From assembly GCF_008386575.1 (NCBI RefSeq), contig NZ_VUOA01000005.1:1-64000 (forward strand): 64,000 nucleotides of DNA, written 5' to 3'. The translations under genes were made by a program, and so were the position numbers. The notes beneath the pieces were generated by a model that was not told the DNA's origin, made no database searches, and saw nothing but the letters and a program-made list of their open reading frames with translations. Of the stretch, positions 1 to 10,087 are shown piece after piece. Source of the stretch: Salinarimonas soli (GTDB lineage Bacteria; Pseudomonadota; Alphaproteobacteria; Rhizobiales; Beijerinckiaceae). Numbering within the stretch: the first letter of the stretch is position 1; each line of letters starts with the position of its first letter.

Positions 1-384
1 GTCCCACACACGACGGGGCTTTCGGCGTTCTAAGCGGCAAATCAAGCACACGGCAGAACGCCGCCTTCGCGACGCTTCCGATCGAGCGGCCGGAGCGCGC
101 CGCCGCTCGGGTAAAGACGTTCCGCCGTCGCGCTCCCATGCGCACCGCTCGCCCGGTCGCCTGAGCGGGGAGGGGACAACTACAGCTCAAGCCGTCATGT
201 CTGGTGCCGCTGCTCGGCCGCACGAAGCGCCCGCCCGGCGCGCATCTCCCGCTCGCCAGCCCCGCCCTCGTTTACCCTGGCGATTGTCATACCTATCGCG
301 GCAGCAAACACTTGCGGTAATAGCTCATTCATCAGTGTTGCTAACGCGTCCGCTCGCATGGCGCCGCTACGAGGATGATGGGCT
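1..384. other. Left-edge region without a supportable gene
   Basis: This 384-base stretch precedes the first convincing gene. A plus-strand frame open from the left edge to a stop near position 164 could be the tail of an upstream gene, but its residue composition is not convincing. The other open frames are arginine- and proline-rich, as expected of out-of-frame GC-rich DNA. It presumably carries the promoter of the downstream methyltransferase. I see no tRNA, hairpin or repeat that I can support. Confidence 0.4.
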
Positions 385-1962
385 ATGGCCGCATGGAGCA
401 ACGGGTACGTCGCCGATATCCCCTACACCTACGGCTTCTTCCGCCGCATGGCGCCAGCTCAGCTGCGTCTCGCCGCGCTGACCTGCGGCCATGGGGCGCC
501 GCCGACAGACCGGGTCGCTTATGCGGAGCTCGGCTGCGGGCAGGGCTTCGGGACGGTGCTGCTTGCCGCCGCGAACCCTGACGCCGACATCTACGGCTTC
601 GACTTCAATCCCGAGCAGGTGGCCCACGCGCAGCGGCTCGGCGACAAGGCGGGCCTCTCGAACCTCCATCTTCGCGATCTGAGCTTCGAGGAACTCGCCG
701 AGCTGCCGCTCGCTGATCTGCCCGAGTTCGACATGGTCACGCTCCATGGGGTCTATAGCTGGATCTCGCCCCACGCCCGAGCCGCCGTCACAACCTTCCT
801 CCGCCGAAAGCTCAAGCCCGGCGGCCTCGTCTATATCTCGTACAACGCGATGCCGGGCTGTGCCGCCGTCCAGCCGCTCCAGCGTCTCGTGCGCGCCGAG
901 GCGGCGCGTGCCCCCGGGACGAGCGATGCGCGGGCTCGCGCCGGGGTCGCCTTCGCGGCGAGGCTCGCCGAGAAGGGCTTCGCGTTCCTCAAGGACAGCC
1001 CGTCCGTGATGCGCCGCCTTGGGCACCACGAGAACCAGTCCGGTGCCTATCTCGCGCACGAATACCTCAATGCCGACTGGACCCTGTTCTATCTGGAGGA
1101 CGTCGCCACTGAGCTCGATGCAGCGAAGCTCGTCTTCGTGGGCTCGGGCCGGCTCGCGGAGAACGATCTTCGGCTCTCGGTGCCCGCAGAGCTGCAGGAG
1201 TTCTTCAGGGGGATCGAGGATCCGATCCGGCGCGAGACGCTCAAGGATTACTGGGCGAACCGCTCGTTCCGCGTCGACGTGTTCCAGAAGGGGAGCACCC
1301 GACCCGGCCGCGAGGACCTGATCGTGGCGACCCGGGCGCAGCGCGTCTCCCTGCGCAAGCCTGCGGATGCCGTGGACCTCACCTTCCCCGTGGGGTCCGG
1401 CAAGATGGAGGGCAGGCGCGAGGTGTTCGAGCCGTTGCTCGACCGTCTGTCCGCCGGCCCGGCGACGATCGGCGAGCTGGAGGTCGCCGCTCGCGGCAGG
1501 GCCGATTTGCCGACGCTCCTGCGCATGATCATCCTGCTCGACGCGACCGATCAGCTCGGCGCCGCCCGGCTTGCTTCGCCTGACCCGGAGCCCGCACGCC
1601 GCCTGAACCAGGTGCTGGCGCAATCCTGGAACGGACCCTACCGGTTCGTCGCCGCCCCGGAGCTCGGCGGAGCCCTGGAGGCTTCGTCCGACGATCTACT
1701 CCTTCTGGGCCTCGTGCTCGCGGGCGTCGAGGCGAGCGGCGAGGCTCTGGCTATGGCCGCATTCGAGCGGCTGACGGCCATGCGAAAGGTGGTCCGCGGG
1801 GACGACTCGGCCGCGACCGATCACGCGGCGCAGATGGGGATTCTGCGGGAGCGGGCCGGGCGTTTCGTCGACGCCGTCCTGCCGGTGTGGCGCAACGCCG
1901 GCATCGTCGGACGCGAGGTGCAGAGCGGGACTGCGGCGCCGCGCCTGACGGCCGTGGGCTGA
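385..1962 (+). CDS. Class I SAM-dependent methyltransferase with methyltransferase regulatory domain
   Basis: The product is a 525-residue predicted cytosolic protein. Residues about 45-165 form a Rossmann methyltransferase domain: the SAM-binding motif I is AELGCGQGFGT, followed by an acidic strand end (YGFDFNP) and the post-motif region KPGGLVYISYNAMPG. The middle and C-terminal parts resemble the methyltransferase regulatory domain family (PF10119) that commonly follows such domains in proteobacteria. The substrate cannot be told from sequence. The gene stands alone, 68 bases before the next plus-strand gene. A GAGG stretch about ten bases upstream of the ATG supports the start. The family assignment is firm; the biological role is unknown. 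Confidence 0.85.
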   Translation: MAAWSNGYVADIPYTYGFFRRMAPAQLRLAALTCGHGAPPTDRVAYAELGCGQGFGTVLLAAANPDADIYGFDFNPEQVAHAQRLGDKAGLSNLHLRDLSFEELAELPLADLPEFDMVTLHGVYSWISPHARAAVTTFLRRKLKPGGLVYISYNAMPGCAAVQPLQRLVRAEAARAPGTSDARARAGVAFAARLAEKGFAFLKDSPSVMRRLGHHENQSGAYLAHEYLNADWTLFYLEDVATELDAAKLVFVGSGRLAENDLRLSVPAELQEFFRGIEDPIRRETLKDYWANRSFRVDVFQKGSTRPGREDLIVATRAQRVSLRKPADAVDLTFPVGSGKMEGRREVFEPLLDRLSAGPATIGELEVAARGRADLPTLLRMIILLDATDQLGAARLASPDPEPARRLNQVLAQSWNGPYRFVAAPELGGALEASSDDLLLLGLVLAGVEASGEALAMAAFERLTAMRKVVRGDDSAATDHAAQMGILRERAGRFVDAVLPVWRNAGIVGREVQSGTAAPRLTAVG

Positions 1963-2030
1963 GCCCGTAGCGGCCGGACCGGAATCGGGGCAGCCTCACC
2001 GTTCCGAATCGAGCGTATGCGGAACCCGTC

Positions 2031-2651
2031 ATGTCCCGAAATGTCGAGTATTTCTTCACGACGGCGTCGCCCTGGGCCTATCTCGGGCATGCGGCGTTCA
2101 TGGAGATCGCGCAGCGGCACAGGCTCGACGTGCAGTTCCGGCCGATGCCGGTGCGGCGCGTGTTCGACGCCACAGGGGGGCTGCCGCTGCCCCAGCGCCA
2201 CCCCGCGCGCCAGCGATACCGCCTGGTCGAGCTGCAACGGTGGCGGGAGCGCCGGGGGCTGCCGCTCAATCCCCAGCCGAAACACTCGCCCTTCGACGCG
2301 AGCATCGCCGACCGGATCGTCATCGCGCTCGCCGGGCAGGGTGCGAATCCCGACGCGTTCATGCGGCGGGTCTTCGCGGGAACCTGGGCCGAGGAGCGCG
2401 ATCTCGGCGCCCGGGAGCTCCTTGGCGCCCTGCTCGCCGAGACGGGGCACGAGCCGGAGGCTTCGATGAGAGCCGCCGAGAGCGAGGCCGTGGCGGCCCT
2501 CTATGACGCGAACCGCGAGGCCGCCGTGGCCATGGACGTGTTCGGGGCGCCGTCCTACGTGCTCGACGGCGAGGTCTTTTGGGGGCAGGACCGCCTCGAC
2601 CTCCTCGACGAGGCGCTCACGTCGGGGCGGGAGGCTTTCAGGGCGGGCTGA
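2031..2651 (+). CDS. DsbA-family 2-hydroxychromene-2-carboxylate isomerase-like protein
   Basis: This 206-residue protein has the thioredoxin/DsbA fold of the HCCA isomerase family (kappa-class GST-like). The N-terminus carries the typical opening VEYFFTTASPWAYLGH, where the Ser-Pro replaces the CxxC of DsbA, and the C-terminal part has the cis-proline region FGAPSYVLDGEVFWGQDRL. Family members isomerise 2-hydroxychromene-2-carboxylate in naphthalene degradation, but many chromosomal homologues act as glutathione-dependent oxidoreductases of unknown substrate. No aromatic degradation genes are nearby, so the literal activity is doubtful. Its 3' end overlaps opgH by 14 bases in convergent orientation. 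Confidence 0.85.
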   Translation: MSRNVEYFFTTASPWAYLGHAAFMEIAQRHRLDVQFRPMPVRRVFDATGGLPLPQRHPARQRYRLVELQRWRERRGLPLNPQPKHSPFDASIADRIVIALAGQGANPDAFMRRVFAGTWAEERDLGARELLGALLAETGHEPEASMRAAESEAVAALYDANREAAVAMDVFGAPSYVLDGEVFWGQDRLDLLDEALTSGREAFRAG

Positions 2652-4830
2652 CGGCCTCAGCCCGGCTCAGACGGCTCAGCACGTCGAGGAGGGCGCGATC
2701 GTGCAGCACGATCATCCGCTCCTTCGGCTTGAGCCAGGAGACGGCCTCCTCCAGGGTCTCGGCTTCGACGAGCTTCGCCTGGGCCAGCGCCCGCTCGGGC
2801 TCGATCTGGCCGCGGGGGCGCGAGGGCTGCGGCGGCAGCATGGCCTCGTGGGCGCGGCGCAGGCGCTCGTTCTCGTAGACGGCGACGAGCGCATCCGTAT
2901 CGTCGAACCCGGCCTCGGCGAGCTCGCGCTGGAGGGCGTTGGCACGGGTCGCGATCGGCGGCACGGCATGCTCCTCCGGGGTCATGAGCAGACCTAAGCG
3001 CTTCAACGCGAGCCCCGCCGTGAGCTGGCCGCTGAGCCACGAGATCGGGATCGCGAGGACGAGGCCCAGGATCGTCGGCGACATCCACAGGAACAGGGAC
3101 GTGGCGATCAGGAAGGCGGACACGCCCGCGAGCACGCCCATGGCCGTGTGCCAGCGGTGCCGGCGGACGATGTCGCGCATGGGGATCGAGCCGTCGTCGC
3201 GGCGCTGCGGGTTCCAGCCCGTGTCGCGCCCGAGCAGGATCTGGAACACGGATCCCGACTGGATGAGCATCAGGATCGGCGCCACGAGGGCCGACAGGAC
3301 CACCTCGATGAGAGCCGAGATCACGAGGCGGAACGCGCCGCCGCAGGCCCGCCGCCCCTTCGAGTCGAGGAGCATGAGCACGAGGCCGAACGCCTTCGGC
3401 GCGAGCAGGATGCCCATGGTGAGGCCGAACAGCGCCAGAGCGCGCTCGGGGTCGAAGCGCGGCCAGACCGGGAAGAGGCTGAACTCGCGGGTGAAATATT
3501 CAGGCCGGATATAGGTGGTCTGCAGGACGAGGACGATGCCGACCACGAGCTGGAGGAGCCACAGGGGCGAGGCCAGGTAGGAAGCGATGCCGGTCGCGAA
3601 ATGCTGGCGCGAGGCGAGCTTGAGGCCGCTCGCCGTGATGACCCGCGAGTGCTGGAGGTTGCCCTGGCACCAGCGCCGGTCGCGCACCGACAGGTCGATG
3701 AGCGAGGGCGGGCTCTCCTCGTAGGAGCCGCCGAGGTCGGGCAGCATGTAGACGGTCCATCCGGCGCGGCGGATGAGGGCGGCTTCCACGAAGTCGTGGC
3801 TCAGGATGTGCCCGCCGAAGGGCGGTCGGCCCTTGAGGTCGGGGAGACCCGCGTGAGACGCGAAGGCCCGCGTCCTGATGATCGCGTTGTGGCCCCAATA
3901 ATTGCCGTCGCGCCCCATCCAGACCGACAGGCCCGTCGCGATGACGGGGCCGTAGACCTTTGCGGCGAATTGCTGGAGACGCGCGAAGAAGGTGTTGCGG
4001 TTGATGATGAGCGGAAGGGTCTGGATGATGCCGGCGTCGGGGTCGGCCTCCATCGCGATGGCGAGGCGTACGATGCAGTCGCCGGTCATGAGGCTGTCGG
4101 CGTCGAGCACCACCATGTGCTCGTACGCGCCGCCCCAGCGGGTGACGAAGTCGGCGATGTTGCCCGCCTTGCGGTGGTGGTTCTTCTCGCGGTGGCGGTA
4201 ATAGATGCGGGCGCCGGGCCCGATCCGCTCGCGGAAGGCCATGAAGGCGCGCTCCTCGGCGACCCATGCGTCGGCCTGGGTCGAATCGGAGAGGATGAAA
4301 TAGTCGAAATGGTCGCCGAGCCCCGTGGCGTCGACGGATTCGTGGATCGCCTGCAGCGCCGCGAAGGTCCGCGCGGTGAGCTCGTTGTAGACGGGCATCA
4401 CGATCGCCGTGCGGGCGTGCAGGGCGCCCGGATAGGGCTCGGGCGCCGGCGGACGGCGCAGCAGCGCGACGAATCCCAGGAGCGCGCTCGTGAAGGCAAG
4501 CGCGATCCAGGAAAAGTTGACCGTGAAAAGCGCGAGCAGGACGTACTGAAGGGCGGTCGTGCGGCTCACCGACACCACCTGGTACATCTCCCAGGCGCCA
4601 TAGACGGTGAGCGCCGCGGCGCCCCCGAACACGAACAGGCGCGCGAACCGGGGAACCCGGTAGAGCCCCGGCGCGGTGAACCGGCGCTCCTCCTCGGACG
4701 ACCAGCGGCGCAGGGACTGCACCGGCATCGAGAGGCGGTTCTCGGGCGGCAGGGCGGCCTCGGCCTGCGGCGCCGGCGCCGCGGGCGCTGCGGCCTCGGA
4801 GTGGGTCAGGGTGTCCAACGATACAGCCAT
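2638..4830 (-). CDS. opgH: Glucans biosynthesis glucosyltransferase H
   Basis: OpgH (MdoH) is an inner-membrane family 2 glycosyltransferase that polymerises UDP-glucose into the backbone of osmoregulated periplasmic glucans. The 730-residue product has two N-terminal membrane segments (about 70-125), the nucleotide-sugar region beginning AIVMPVYNE, the metal-binding VLDADSLM, the acceptor-site Asp in [12 protein letters not shown] and the RRWCQGN motif (QxxRW class), followed by several C-terminal membrane helices. The ATG lies inside the 3' end of opgG (25-base overlap), so the two are translationally coupled. Length is somewhat shorter than the roughly 850 residues of E. coli MdoH, as is common in alphaproteobacteria. 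Confidence 0.93.
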   Translation of the reverse strand: MAVSLDTLTHSEAAAPAAPAPQAEAALPPENRLSMPVQSLRRWSSEEERRFTAPGLYRVPRFARLFVFGGAAALTVYGAWEMYQVVSVSRTTALQYVLLALFTVNFSWIALAFTSALLGFVALLRRPPAPEPYPGALHARTAIVMPVYNELTARTFAALQAIHESVDATGLGDHFDYFILSDSTQADAWVAEERAFMAFRERIGPGARIYYRHREKNHHRKAGNIADFVTRWGGAYEHMVVLDADSLMTGDCIVRLAIAMEADPDAGIIQTLPLIINRNTFFARLQQFAAKVYGPVIATGLSVWMGRDGNYWGHNAIIRTRAFASHAGLPDLKGRPPFGGHILSHDFVEAALIRRAGWTVYMLPDLGGSYEESPPSLIDLSVRDRRWCQGNLQHSRVITASGLKLASRQHFATGIASYLASPLWLLQLVVGIVLVLQTTYIRPEYFTREFSLFPVWPRFDPERALALFGLTMGILLAPKAFGLVLMLLDSKGRRACGGAFRLVISALIEVVLSALVAPILMLIQSGSVFQILLGRDTGWNPQRRDDGSIPMRDIVRRHRWHTAMGVLAGVSAFLIATSLFLWMSPTILGLVLAIPISWLSGQLTAGLALKRLGLLMTPEEHAVPPIATRANALQRELAEAGFDDTDALVAVYENERLRRAHEAMLPPQPSRPRGQIEPERALAQAKLVEAETLEEAVSWLKPKERMIVLHDRALLDVLSRLSRAEAVSPP

Positions 4831-6413
4831 GTCTCGGTCAGCGGCTTTCCGGCCGCTTCCAGCACCAGCCTGATCTCAGAGGCGTTTTCAGGGCCAGGGT
4901 CAAGCTCGAACGAGACGCGGACGGTTTTGCGATCCGGATAGAGCCACAGGCGCGAGCTCGGGATCGTGCCCGGAGCGGCCGTGAGCACGGTGCGGATGTC
5001 CGCAAGCGGTACCGCCATCACGGTGTCGCCGGTGAAATCCACGACGAAACGGCGCCGCCGGCCCCCGCCGCCTCGACCCACGCGGCTGTTGGTCGCGATC
5101 GCAACCGGGGGGCGAACAGGCGGGGCCCAGCCCCAGAACTGGCGATAGGCCACCGCCACCTCGGCCCCGGGCGGCATCGCGTTGCGCGGACGCCAATAGG
5201 CGAGGACGTTGTCGTTGACCTCCGAGTCGGAGGGGATCTCGATGAGCTGGACCGCGCCCTGGCCCCATTCGCCCACGGGCTCGATCCACAGGCTCGATCG
5301 CCGTTCCCAGCGCTGGTCGTCGTCCTGGAACTGAGCGTAGTCGCGCTCGCGCTGCACGAGGCCGAAGCCCTGCGGGTTCCGGTCGAGGAAGGCGGAGATC
5401 TGAAGGGTCTCGGGGTTCTGAACCGGGCGCCACAGGTTTTCGCCGGTCCCCGTGAGCATCTGCAGTCCCGAGACGTCGTGGACGCTCGGGCGCACGTCGT
5501 CGCCCCCGCGACGCCGCATGCCCCCATGCAGGTAGGACGCGCCCATGCCGCCCATGCCGACATGCTCGAGCGGCACGCGGGGGAAAAGGGTGGTCTCGAC
5601 ATCGACGATGGTCATGTCGCCCGGGCGGAAGGTCATGCGCACGGCGCCGGACACCGATTCGGAATCGATGAGCCCGTGCACCACGAGCGCGCTCACGCCG
5701 GCAAGCGGCCGCTCCAGCCAGAACGCCCGGAACGCGGGGAATTCCTCGCCCCGGGCCTCGGCGGGCCGAAGCGTCAGGGCGCGCGCGACGACGCCGTAAT
5801 TCTGGCCGCGTCCCATGGCGCGAAAGAACGTCGCGCCCTGGACGAGGGCGAACTCGTTGAGCGCGCCGTTCGGGCCCGCGACGTGGAGGCGGAAGCCCGA
5901 GAAGCCGATGTCGCCGAGATTGGCGGGCGCGTTGATGCGGCCGAGGTCGTACTTGGACCGGTCGTAGACCACCCGCCGCGTGATGCCGTCCTCGACGGCG
6001 AAGAGCAGGACCGGCGTGGTGAACACGAAGCCGCGGTGCAGGGGCTCGGCCACGAAGCCGCGTCCCTCGCCGCCCCACACGATGGCCTGCGGGAGCGCGC
6101 GGATCGAGACATATTGCTCGAAGGTCAGGCCCGACAGCACGTCGGGGAGGTCGGAGGGCGGCGGCACGAACGGGCGACGCGCGAGCACGCGGGCGACCTC
6201 GACGACGCGGCCGTGGTCGAAGCGCTGGCCCTCGCCGAGGACCGAGGCGATGACGGCGCCGAGCCCCTGCGGCTGCTGGGCCTGGGCCGGGGTGCCGCCG
6301 AGAGCCGCGCCGAGGCCGGCGCCGCCGGCCAGCGCCAGGAGCTCACGGCGGCTCGGCAGCCAGGGGCACGGCGAGGAGGGGCGATCGTCCGGAAAACGGG
6401 TACGCGTGACCAC
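4806..6413 (-). CDS. opgG: Glucans biosynthesis protein G, periplasmic
   Basis: OpgG (MdoG) is the periplasmic partner of OpgH; family members act on the beta-glucan backbone. The protein begins with a Tat-like signal ([15 protein letters not shown], ending TPAQAQ near residue 45), then the conserved beta-sandwich domains: [16 protein letters not shown], a region around YDRSKYDLG, and the C-terminal [11 protein letters not shown] chose the GTG at 6413 (535 residues) because it puts the twin arginine about 25 residues in; an upstream in-frame ATG at 6488 would give 560 residues and a signal buried 45 residues in. The gene is first in the opgG-opgH operon and divergent from glmU, both being envelope carbohydrate genes. 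Confidence 0.9.
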   Translation of the reverse strand: MVTRTRFPDDRPSSPCPWLPSRRELLALAGGAGLGAALGGTPAQAQQPQGLGAVIASVLGEGQRFDHGRVVEVARVLARRPFVPPPSDLPDVLSGLTFEQYVSIRALPQAIVWGGEGRGFVAEPLHRGFVFTTPVLLFAVEDGITRRVVYDRSKYDLGRINAPANLGDIGFSGFRLHVAGPNGALNEFALVQGATFFRAMGRGQNYGVVARALTLRPAEARGEEFPAFRAFWLERPLAGVSALVVHGLIDSESVSGAVRMTFRPGDMTIVDVETTLFPRVPLEHVGMGGMGASYLHGGMRRRGGDDVRPSVHDVSGLQMLTGTGENLWRPVQNPETLQISAFLDRNPQGFGLVQRERDYAQFQDDDQRWERRSSLWIEPVGEWGQGAVQLIEIPSDSEVNDNVLAYWRPRNAMPPGAEVAVAYRQFWGWAPPVRPPVAIATNSRVGRGGGGRRRRFVVDFTGDTVMAVPLADIRTVLTAAPGTIPSSRLWLYPDRKTVRVSFELDPGPENASEIRLVLEAAGKPLTETWLYRWTP

Positions 6414-6671
6414 GAGAGAACCTGTGCGGAGAACGGTGCCGCTCGTTTCTACACGAAGCCGCTGTCGTTCGGGAGGGGGCGCAGCCATGCACGTAGGGGC
6501 ACCCCTCCGGAAGGTCAACGCATTGCGCCGGAATGCGGGCCGACCGGCCTTAGGGACGGCGGCTCGCGCCCGTCCCCACGGCGGGAGCTCGCCTCCCCGG
6601 TGCGACGCATTGCGCTGGACTCCCGTCTTGGGATAGCTGCTTTCACCCGACCCAATCAGGCATTCCGCTCC

Positions 6672-8042
6672 ATGGCCCAATCCGCCTCATCGTCCGCCGC
6701 TGGCTGCCTCGCCGTGGTTCTCGCCGCTGGCGAGGGCACGCGCATGCGATCCAACCGGCCGAAGGTCCTGCACGAGATCGCCGGCGCGTCGATGCTGAGC
6801 CATGTTCTTCGCGCCGTCGGCGCGGCCGGGGCCGATCGCCTCGCGGTCGTGATCGGGCCCGATCGCGCCGACGTGGAGTGCGCCGCGCGCGCCGTGGCGG
6901 CGGACGCGGAGATCGTTGTGCAGGGCGACAGGCTCGGCACCGCCCACGCCGTCCTGCGCGCCCGCGCTGCCCTCGAGCGCGGACCCGAAGCCGTGATCAT
7001 CGCCTTCGCCGATACCCCGCTCGTGCGGCCCGAAACCTTCGCGCGCCTCCTCGCGCCCCTGCGCGAGGGCGCCGCCGTGTCGGTCCTCGGCTTCGAGGCC
7101 GCGGTGCCGACGGGCTACGGGCGTCTTGTCCGCGAGGGCGGGCAGCTCGTGGCGATCCGGGAGGAGCGGGACGGGTCCGACGAGGAGCGCGCCATCACCT
7201 TGTGCAACGCCGGCCTCATGGGGCTTCGCGGCGACGTGGCGCTGGCGCTCCTGGATCAGGTTCAGAACCACAACGCCAAGGGCGAGTACTACCTCACCGA
7301 CGTGGTCGAGATCGCCCGGGCTGCCGGGCATTCCGTCGCGGTGGTGACGGCGCCCGAGGAGGAGGTGCAGGGCGTCAACGACCGCGCTCAGCTCGCCGGG
7401 GCGGAGCGCAGCATCCAGGAGCGCCTGCGCCGCGCCGCCATGGCGAACGGCGCCACCCTCGTCGCCCCCGAGACGGTGTTCCTCGCCCATGACACGCGCA
7501 TCGGCCGCGACGTCGTGATCGAGCCGAACGTGATCTTCGGGCCCGGGGTCGTCGTGGAGGACGGGGCGGTCATCCACGCCTTCTCGCATCTCGAGGGGGC
7601 GAGGGTCGGACCGAAGGCGAGCGTCGGCCCCTTCGCGCGGCTTCGCCCGGGCACGGTGCTCGGGCCCAAGGCCAAGGTCGGCAACTTCGTCGAGACGAAG
7701 AACGCGGATGTCGGCGCCGGGGCGAAGGTGAACCACCTCACCTATATCGGAGACGCGACAATTGGAGCGGACGCGAATATCGGCGCCGGCACCATCACCT
7801 GCAACTATGACGGCTTCTTCAAATACCGCACGGAGATCGGCGCCGGCGCCTTCGTGGGCTCCAACAGCGCGCTGATCGCGCCGGTGCGGATCGGGGAGGG
7901 GGCCTATGTGGGCTCGGGCTCGGTGATCACCGACGACGTGCCGGCAGACGCCCTTGCCGTGGCTCGTGGGCGGCAGGCCGTCAAGGACGGCTGGGCGGCG
8001 GCATTCCGGGCGGACGCGCAGGCGCGCAAGGCGAAGACGTAG
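6672..8042 (+). CDS. glmU: Bifunctional N-acetylglucosamine-1-phosphate uridyltransferase / glucosamine-1-phosphate acetyltransferase
   Basis: GlmU makes UDP-GlcNAc, the precursor of peptidoglycan and lipid A, in two steps from glucosamine-1-phosphate. The 456-residue product has the N-terminal nucleotidyltransferase signature [11 protein letters not shown] with a following lysine (NRPKVLH), and a C-terminal left-handed beta-helix of hexapeptide repeats (about 250-440) with the acetyl-CoA-site stretch [11 protein letters not shown]. The length equals that of the family. The frame is open far upstream across opgG, but homology begins at the ATG at 6672. It is followed 149 bases later by glmS, the enzyme two steps earlier in the same pathway. 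Confidence 0.97.
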   Translation: MAQSASSSAAGCLAVVLAAGEGTRMRSNRPKVLHEIAGASMLSHVLRAVGAAGADRLAVVIGPDRADVECAARAVAADAEIVVQGDRLGTAHAVLRARAALERGPEAVIIAFADTPLVRPETFARLLAPLREGAAVSVLGFEAAVPTGYGRLVREGGQLVAIREERDGSDEERAITLCNAGLMGLRGDVALALLDQVQNHNAKGEYYLTDVVEIARAAGHSVAVVTAPEEEVQGVNDRAQLAGAERSIQERLRRAAMANGATLVAPETVFLAHDTRIGRDVVIEPNVIFGPGVVVEDGAVIHAFSHLEGARVGPKASVGPFARLRPGTVLGPKAKVGNFVETKNADVGAGAKVNHLTYIGDATIGADANIGAGTITCNYDGFFKYRTEIGAGAFVGSNSALIAPVRIGEGAYVGSGSVITDDVPADALAVARGRQAVKDGWAAAFRADAQARKAKT

Positions 8043-8190
8043 GGCGCGTGGCGGGTGTCGGCTTCCTCCGGCGCCCGCCTGGTGCTAACCCATCGGATTC
8101 ACGACATAATCTTTCACTCGTTTTGATTGGCATCCGCCTCCGGCCGTCGTCTAGAAGACGGGGAAGCGTCACGTTAGGAGCACTCCGGTC

Positions 8191-10014
8191 ATGTGCGGCA
8201 TCGTTGGGATCCTCGGCAAGAGCGCGGTCGCGGGCCAGGTGGTCGACTCGCTCAAGCGGCTCGAATATCGCGGCTACGACTCGGCCGGCGTCGCCACCCT
8301 GGAGCATGGCCGGCTCACCCGGCGCCGCGCCGAGGGCAAGCTCGTGAACCTGGAGCTGCGGCTCTCGCAGGAGCCGCTGTCTGGCACCATCGGCATCGGC
8401 CACACCCGCTGGGCGACCCACGGCCGCCCCAACGAGATCAACGCCCATCCCCATGCCACCGACCGGCTGGCGGTGGTCCACAACGGCATCATCGAGAACT
8501 TCCGCGAGCTGAAGGCCGAGCTCGAGGCCAAGGGTGTGCGCTTCGAGACCGAGACGGACACCGAGGTGGTGGCTCAGCTCGTCACGCACGAGATGCGCGG
8601 GGACAAGGGCCCGGCGGAGGCGGTCGCGGCCGTGCTGCCGCGGCTTCGCGGCGCGTTCGCGCTGGCGTTCCTGTTCGACGGGGAGGAGAACCTGCTCATC
8701 GGGGCGCGGCGCGGCTCGCCGCTCGCGATCGGCCATGGCGACGGCGAGATGTATCTGGGCTCCGACGCCCTCGCGCTCGCTCCCTTCACCGACCAGATCA
8801 CCTACATGGAAGAGGGCGACTGGGCGGTCCTGTCGCGCTCGGGCGTCGAGATCCGCACGGCGGAGGGGGCGCCCGTCAAGCGCCAGCGCCAGCAGATCCC
8901 CACGGGTGCCTACGCGGCCGACAAGGGCAACCACCGGCACTTCATGGCGAAGGAGATCTACGAGCAGCCCGAGGTCGTGGCCCGCACGCTCGCCCATTAC
9001 ATCGACATGGCCCGCGGCCGCGTCTGCCCCGTCGACATGCCCGTGGACTTCGCGCGGCTCGACCGGATCTCAATCGCGGCCTGCGGCACGGCCTACCTCG
9101 CCGGCATGGTGGGCAAGTATTGGTTCGAACGCTTCGCCCGCCTCCCGGTGGAGATCGACGTCGCGTCGGAGTTCCGCTACCGCGAGGCGCCGCTGGAGAA
9201 GGGGGGGCTCACCCTCGTGATCTCGCAGTCGGGCGAGACGGCCGACACGCTGGCCTCGCTGCGCTACGCCAAGCAGTGCGGCCAGAACGTGCTGGCGGTG
9301 GTGAACGTCCCCACCTCCACGATCGCCCGCGAGAGCACGGCGGTCGCGCCGACGCTGGCGGGCATCGAGGTGGGCGTCGCGTCCACCAAGGCGTTCCTCT
9401 GCCAGCTCACCGTGCTTCTGTGCCTCGCCGTCGCGGCGGGCCGCGCCCGGGGGACGCTGTCGGCCGAGGACGAGCGCGGCATCGTCGACGCGCTCATCGG
9501 CGTGCCGGGGTTGCTCGCGGAGGCGCTCAAGGGCGAGCGGCAGATCGAGGTTCTGGCGCGCGAGATCGCGAAGGCGACGGACGTGCTCTATCTCGGCCGC
9601 GGCACCTCCTATCCGCTCGCCATGGAAGGCGCGCTGAAGCTCAAGGAGATCTCCTACATCCATGCCGAGGGCTATGCCGCGGGCGAGCTCAAGCACGGCC
9701 CGATCGCCCTGATCGACGAGCGGATGCCCGTGATCGTCATCGCGCCCTACGACGCGGTGTTCGAGAAGACGGCGTCGAACATGCAGGAGGTGGCGGCGCG
9801 GGGCGGGCGGATCGTGCTGCTCACCGACGAGCGCGGCGCCGCCGAGGCGGGCCTTGAGACGCTCGCCACCGTGAAGCTCCCGGAGGTGCACCCGGCGGTG
9901 GCGCCGCTGATCTACACGGTCCCGGTCCAGCTGCTCGCCTACCACACGGCAGTCTTCATGGGGAAGGACGTGGACCAGCCGCGCAACCTCGCGAAGTCCG
10001 TCACCGTGGAATAG
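8191..10014 (+). CDS. glmS: Glutamine--fructose-6-phosphate aminotransferase (isomerizing)
   Basis: GlmS forms glucosamine-6-phosphate from fructose-6-phosphate and glutamine and commits carbon to the hexosamine pathway. The 607-residue product begins MCGIVGILG, placing the N-terminal nucleophile Cys at residue 2 of the class II glutaminase domain; two SIS domains follow (ISQSGETADT and GRGTSYPLAMEGALKLKE), with the conserved C-terminal KSVTVE. An AGGAG ribosome site lies ahead of the ATG. The 148-base leader shows no glmS-ribozyme core, which is expected outside Firmicutes. A near-palindrome at 8144-8161 in the leader is the only feature I see there. Confidence 0.97.
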   Translation: MCGIVGILGKSAVAGQVVDSLKRLEYRGYDSAGVATLEHGRLTRRRAEGKLVNLELRLSQEPLSGTIGIGHTRWATHGRPNEINAHPHATDRLAVVHNGIIENFRELKAELEAKGVRFETETDTEVVAQLVTHEMRGDKGPAEAVAAVLPRLRGAFALAFLFDGEENLLIGARRGSPLAIGHGDGEMYLGSDALALAPFTDQITYMEEGDWAVLSRSGVEIRTAEGAPVKRQRQQIPTGAYAADKGNHRHFMAKEIYEQPEVVARTLAHYIDMARGRVCPVDMPVDFARLDRISIAACGTAYLAGMVGKYWFERFARLPVEIDVASEFRYREAPLEKGGLTLVISQSGETADTLASLRYAKQCGQNVLAVVNVPTSTIARESTAVAPTLAGIEVGVASTKAFLCQLTVLLCLAVAAGRARGTLSAEDERGIVDALIGVPGLLAEALKGERQIEVLAREIAKATDVLYLGRGTSYPLAMEGALKLKEISYIHAEGYAAGELKHGPIALIDERMPVIVIAPYDAVFEKTASNMQEVAARGGRIVLLTDERGAAEAGLETLATVKLPEVHPAVAPLIYTVPVQLLAYHTAVFMGKDVDQPRNLAKSVTVE

Positions 10015-10040
10015 AACCGGCCCTCGTCCGATGACACGAA

Positions 10041-10064
10041 AAAGGGCCCCGCGAGGGGCCCTTT
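10041..10064. terminator. Bidirectional intrinsic terminator between glmS and gltA
   Basis: A perfect 10-bp stem with a GCGA loop (AAAGGGCCCC / GGGGCCCTTT) lies between the convergent 3' ends of glmS and gltA. An A-run on the left and T-run on the right make it usable from both strands. Confidence 0.9.
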
Positions 10065-10087
10065 CCATATATGTCGACGCGCGCGCT

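Noticed and set aside
1-164. C-terminal part of an upstream gene on the plus strand
   Set aside because: The open frame to a stop near 164 has no recognisable motif and unconvincing composition, so it is not called as a partial gene.
5478-6671. Very long open frame upstream of glmU on the plus strand
   Set aside because: It is antisense to opgG and lacks family similarity; the GlmU homology begins at the ATG at 6672.
8043-8190. glmS ribozyme in the glmS leader
   Set aside because: The 148-base leader is too short and lacks the conserved core; the ribozyme is essentially a Gram-positive feature.
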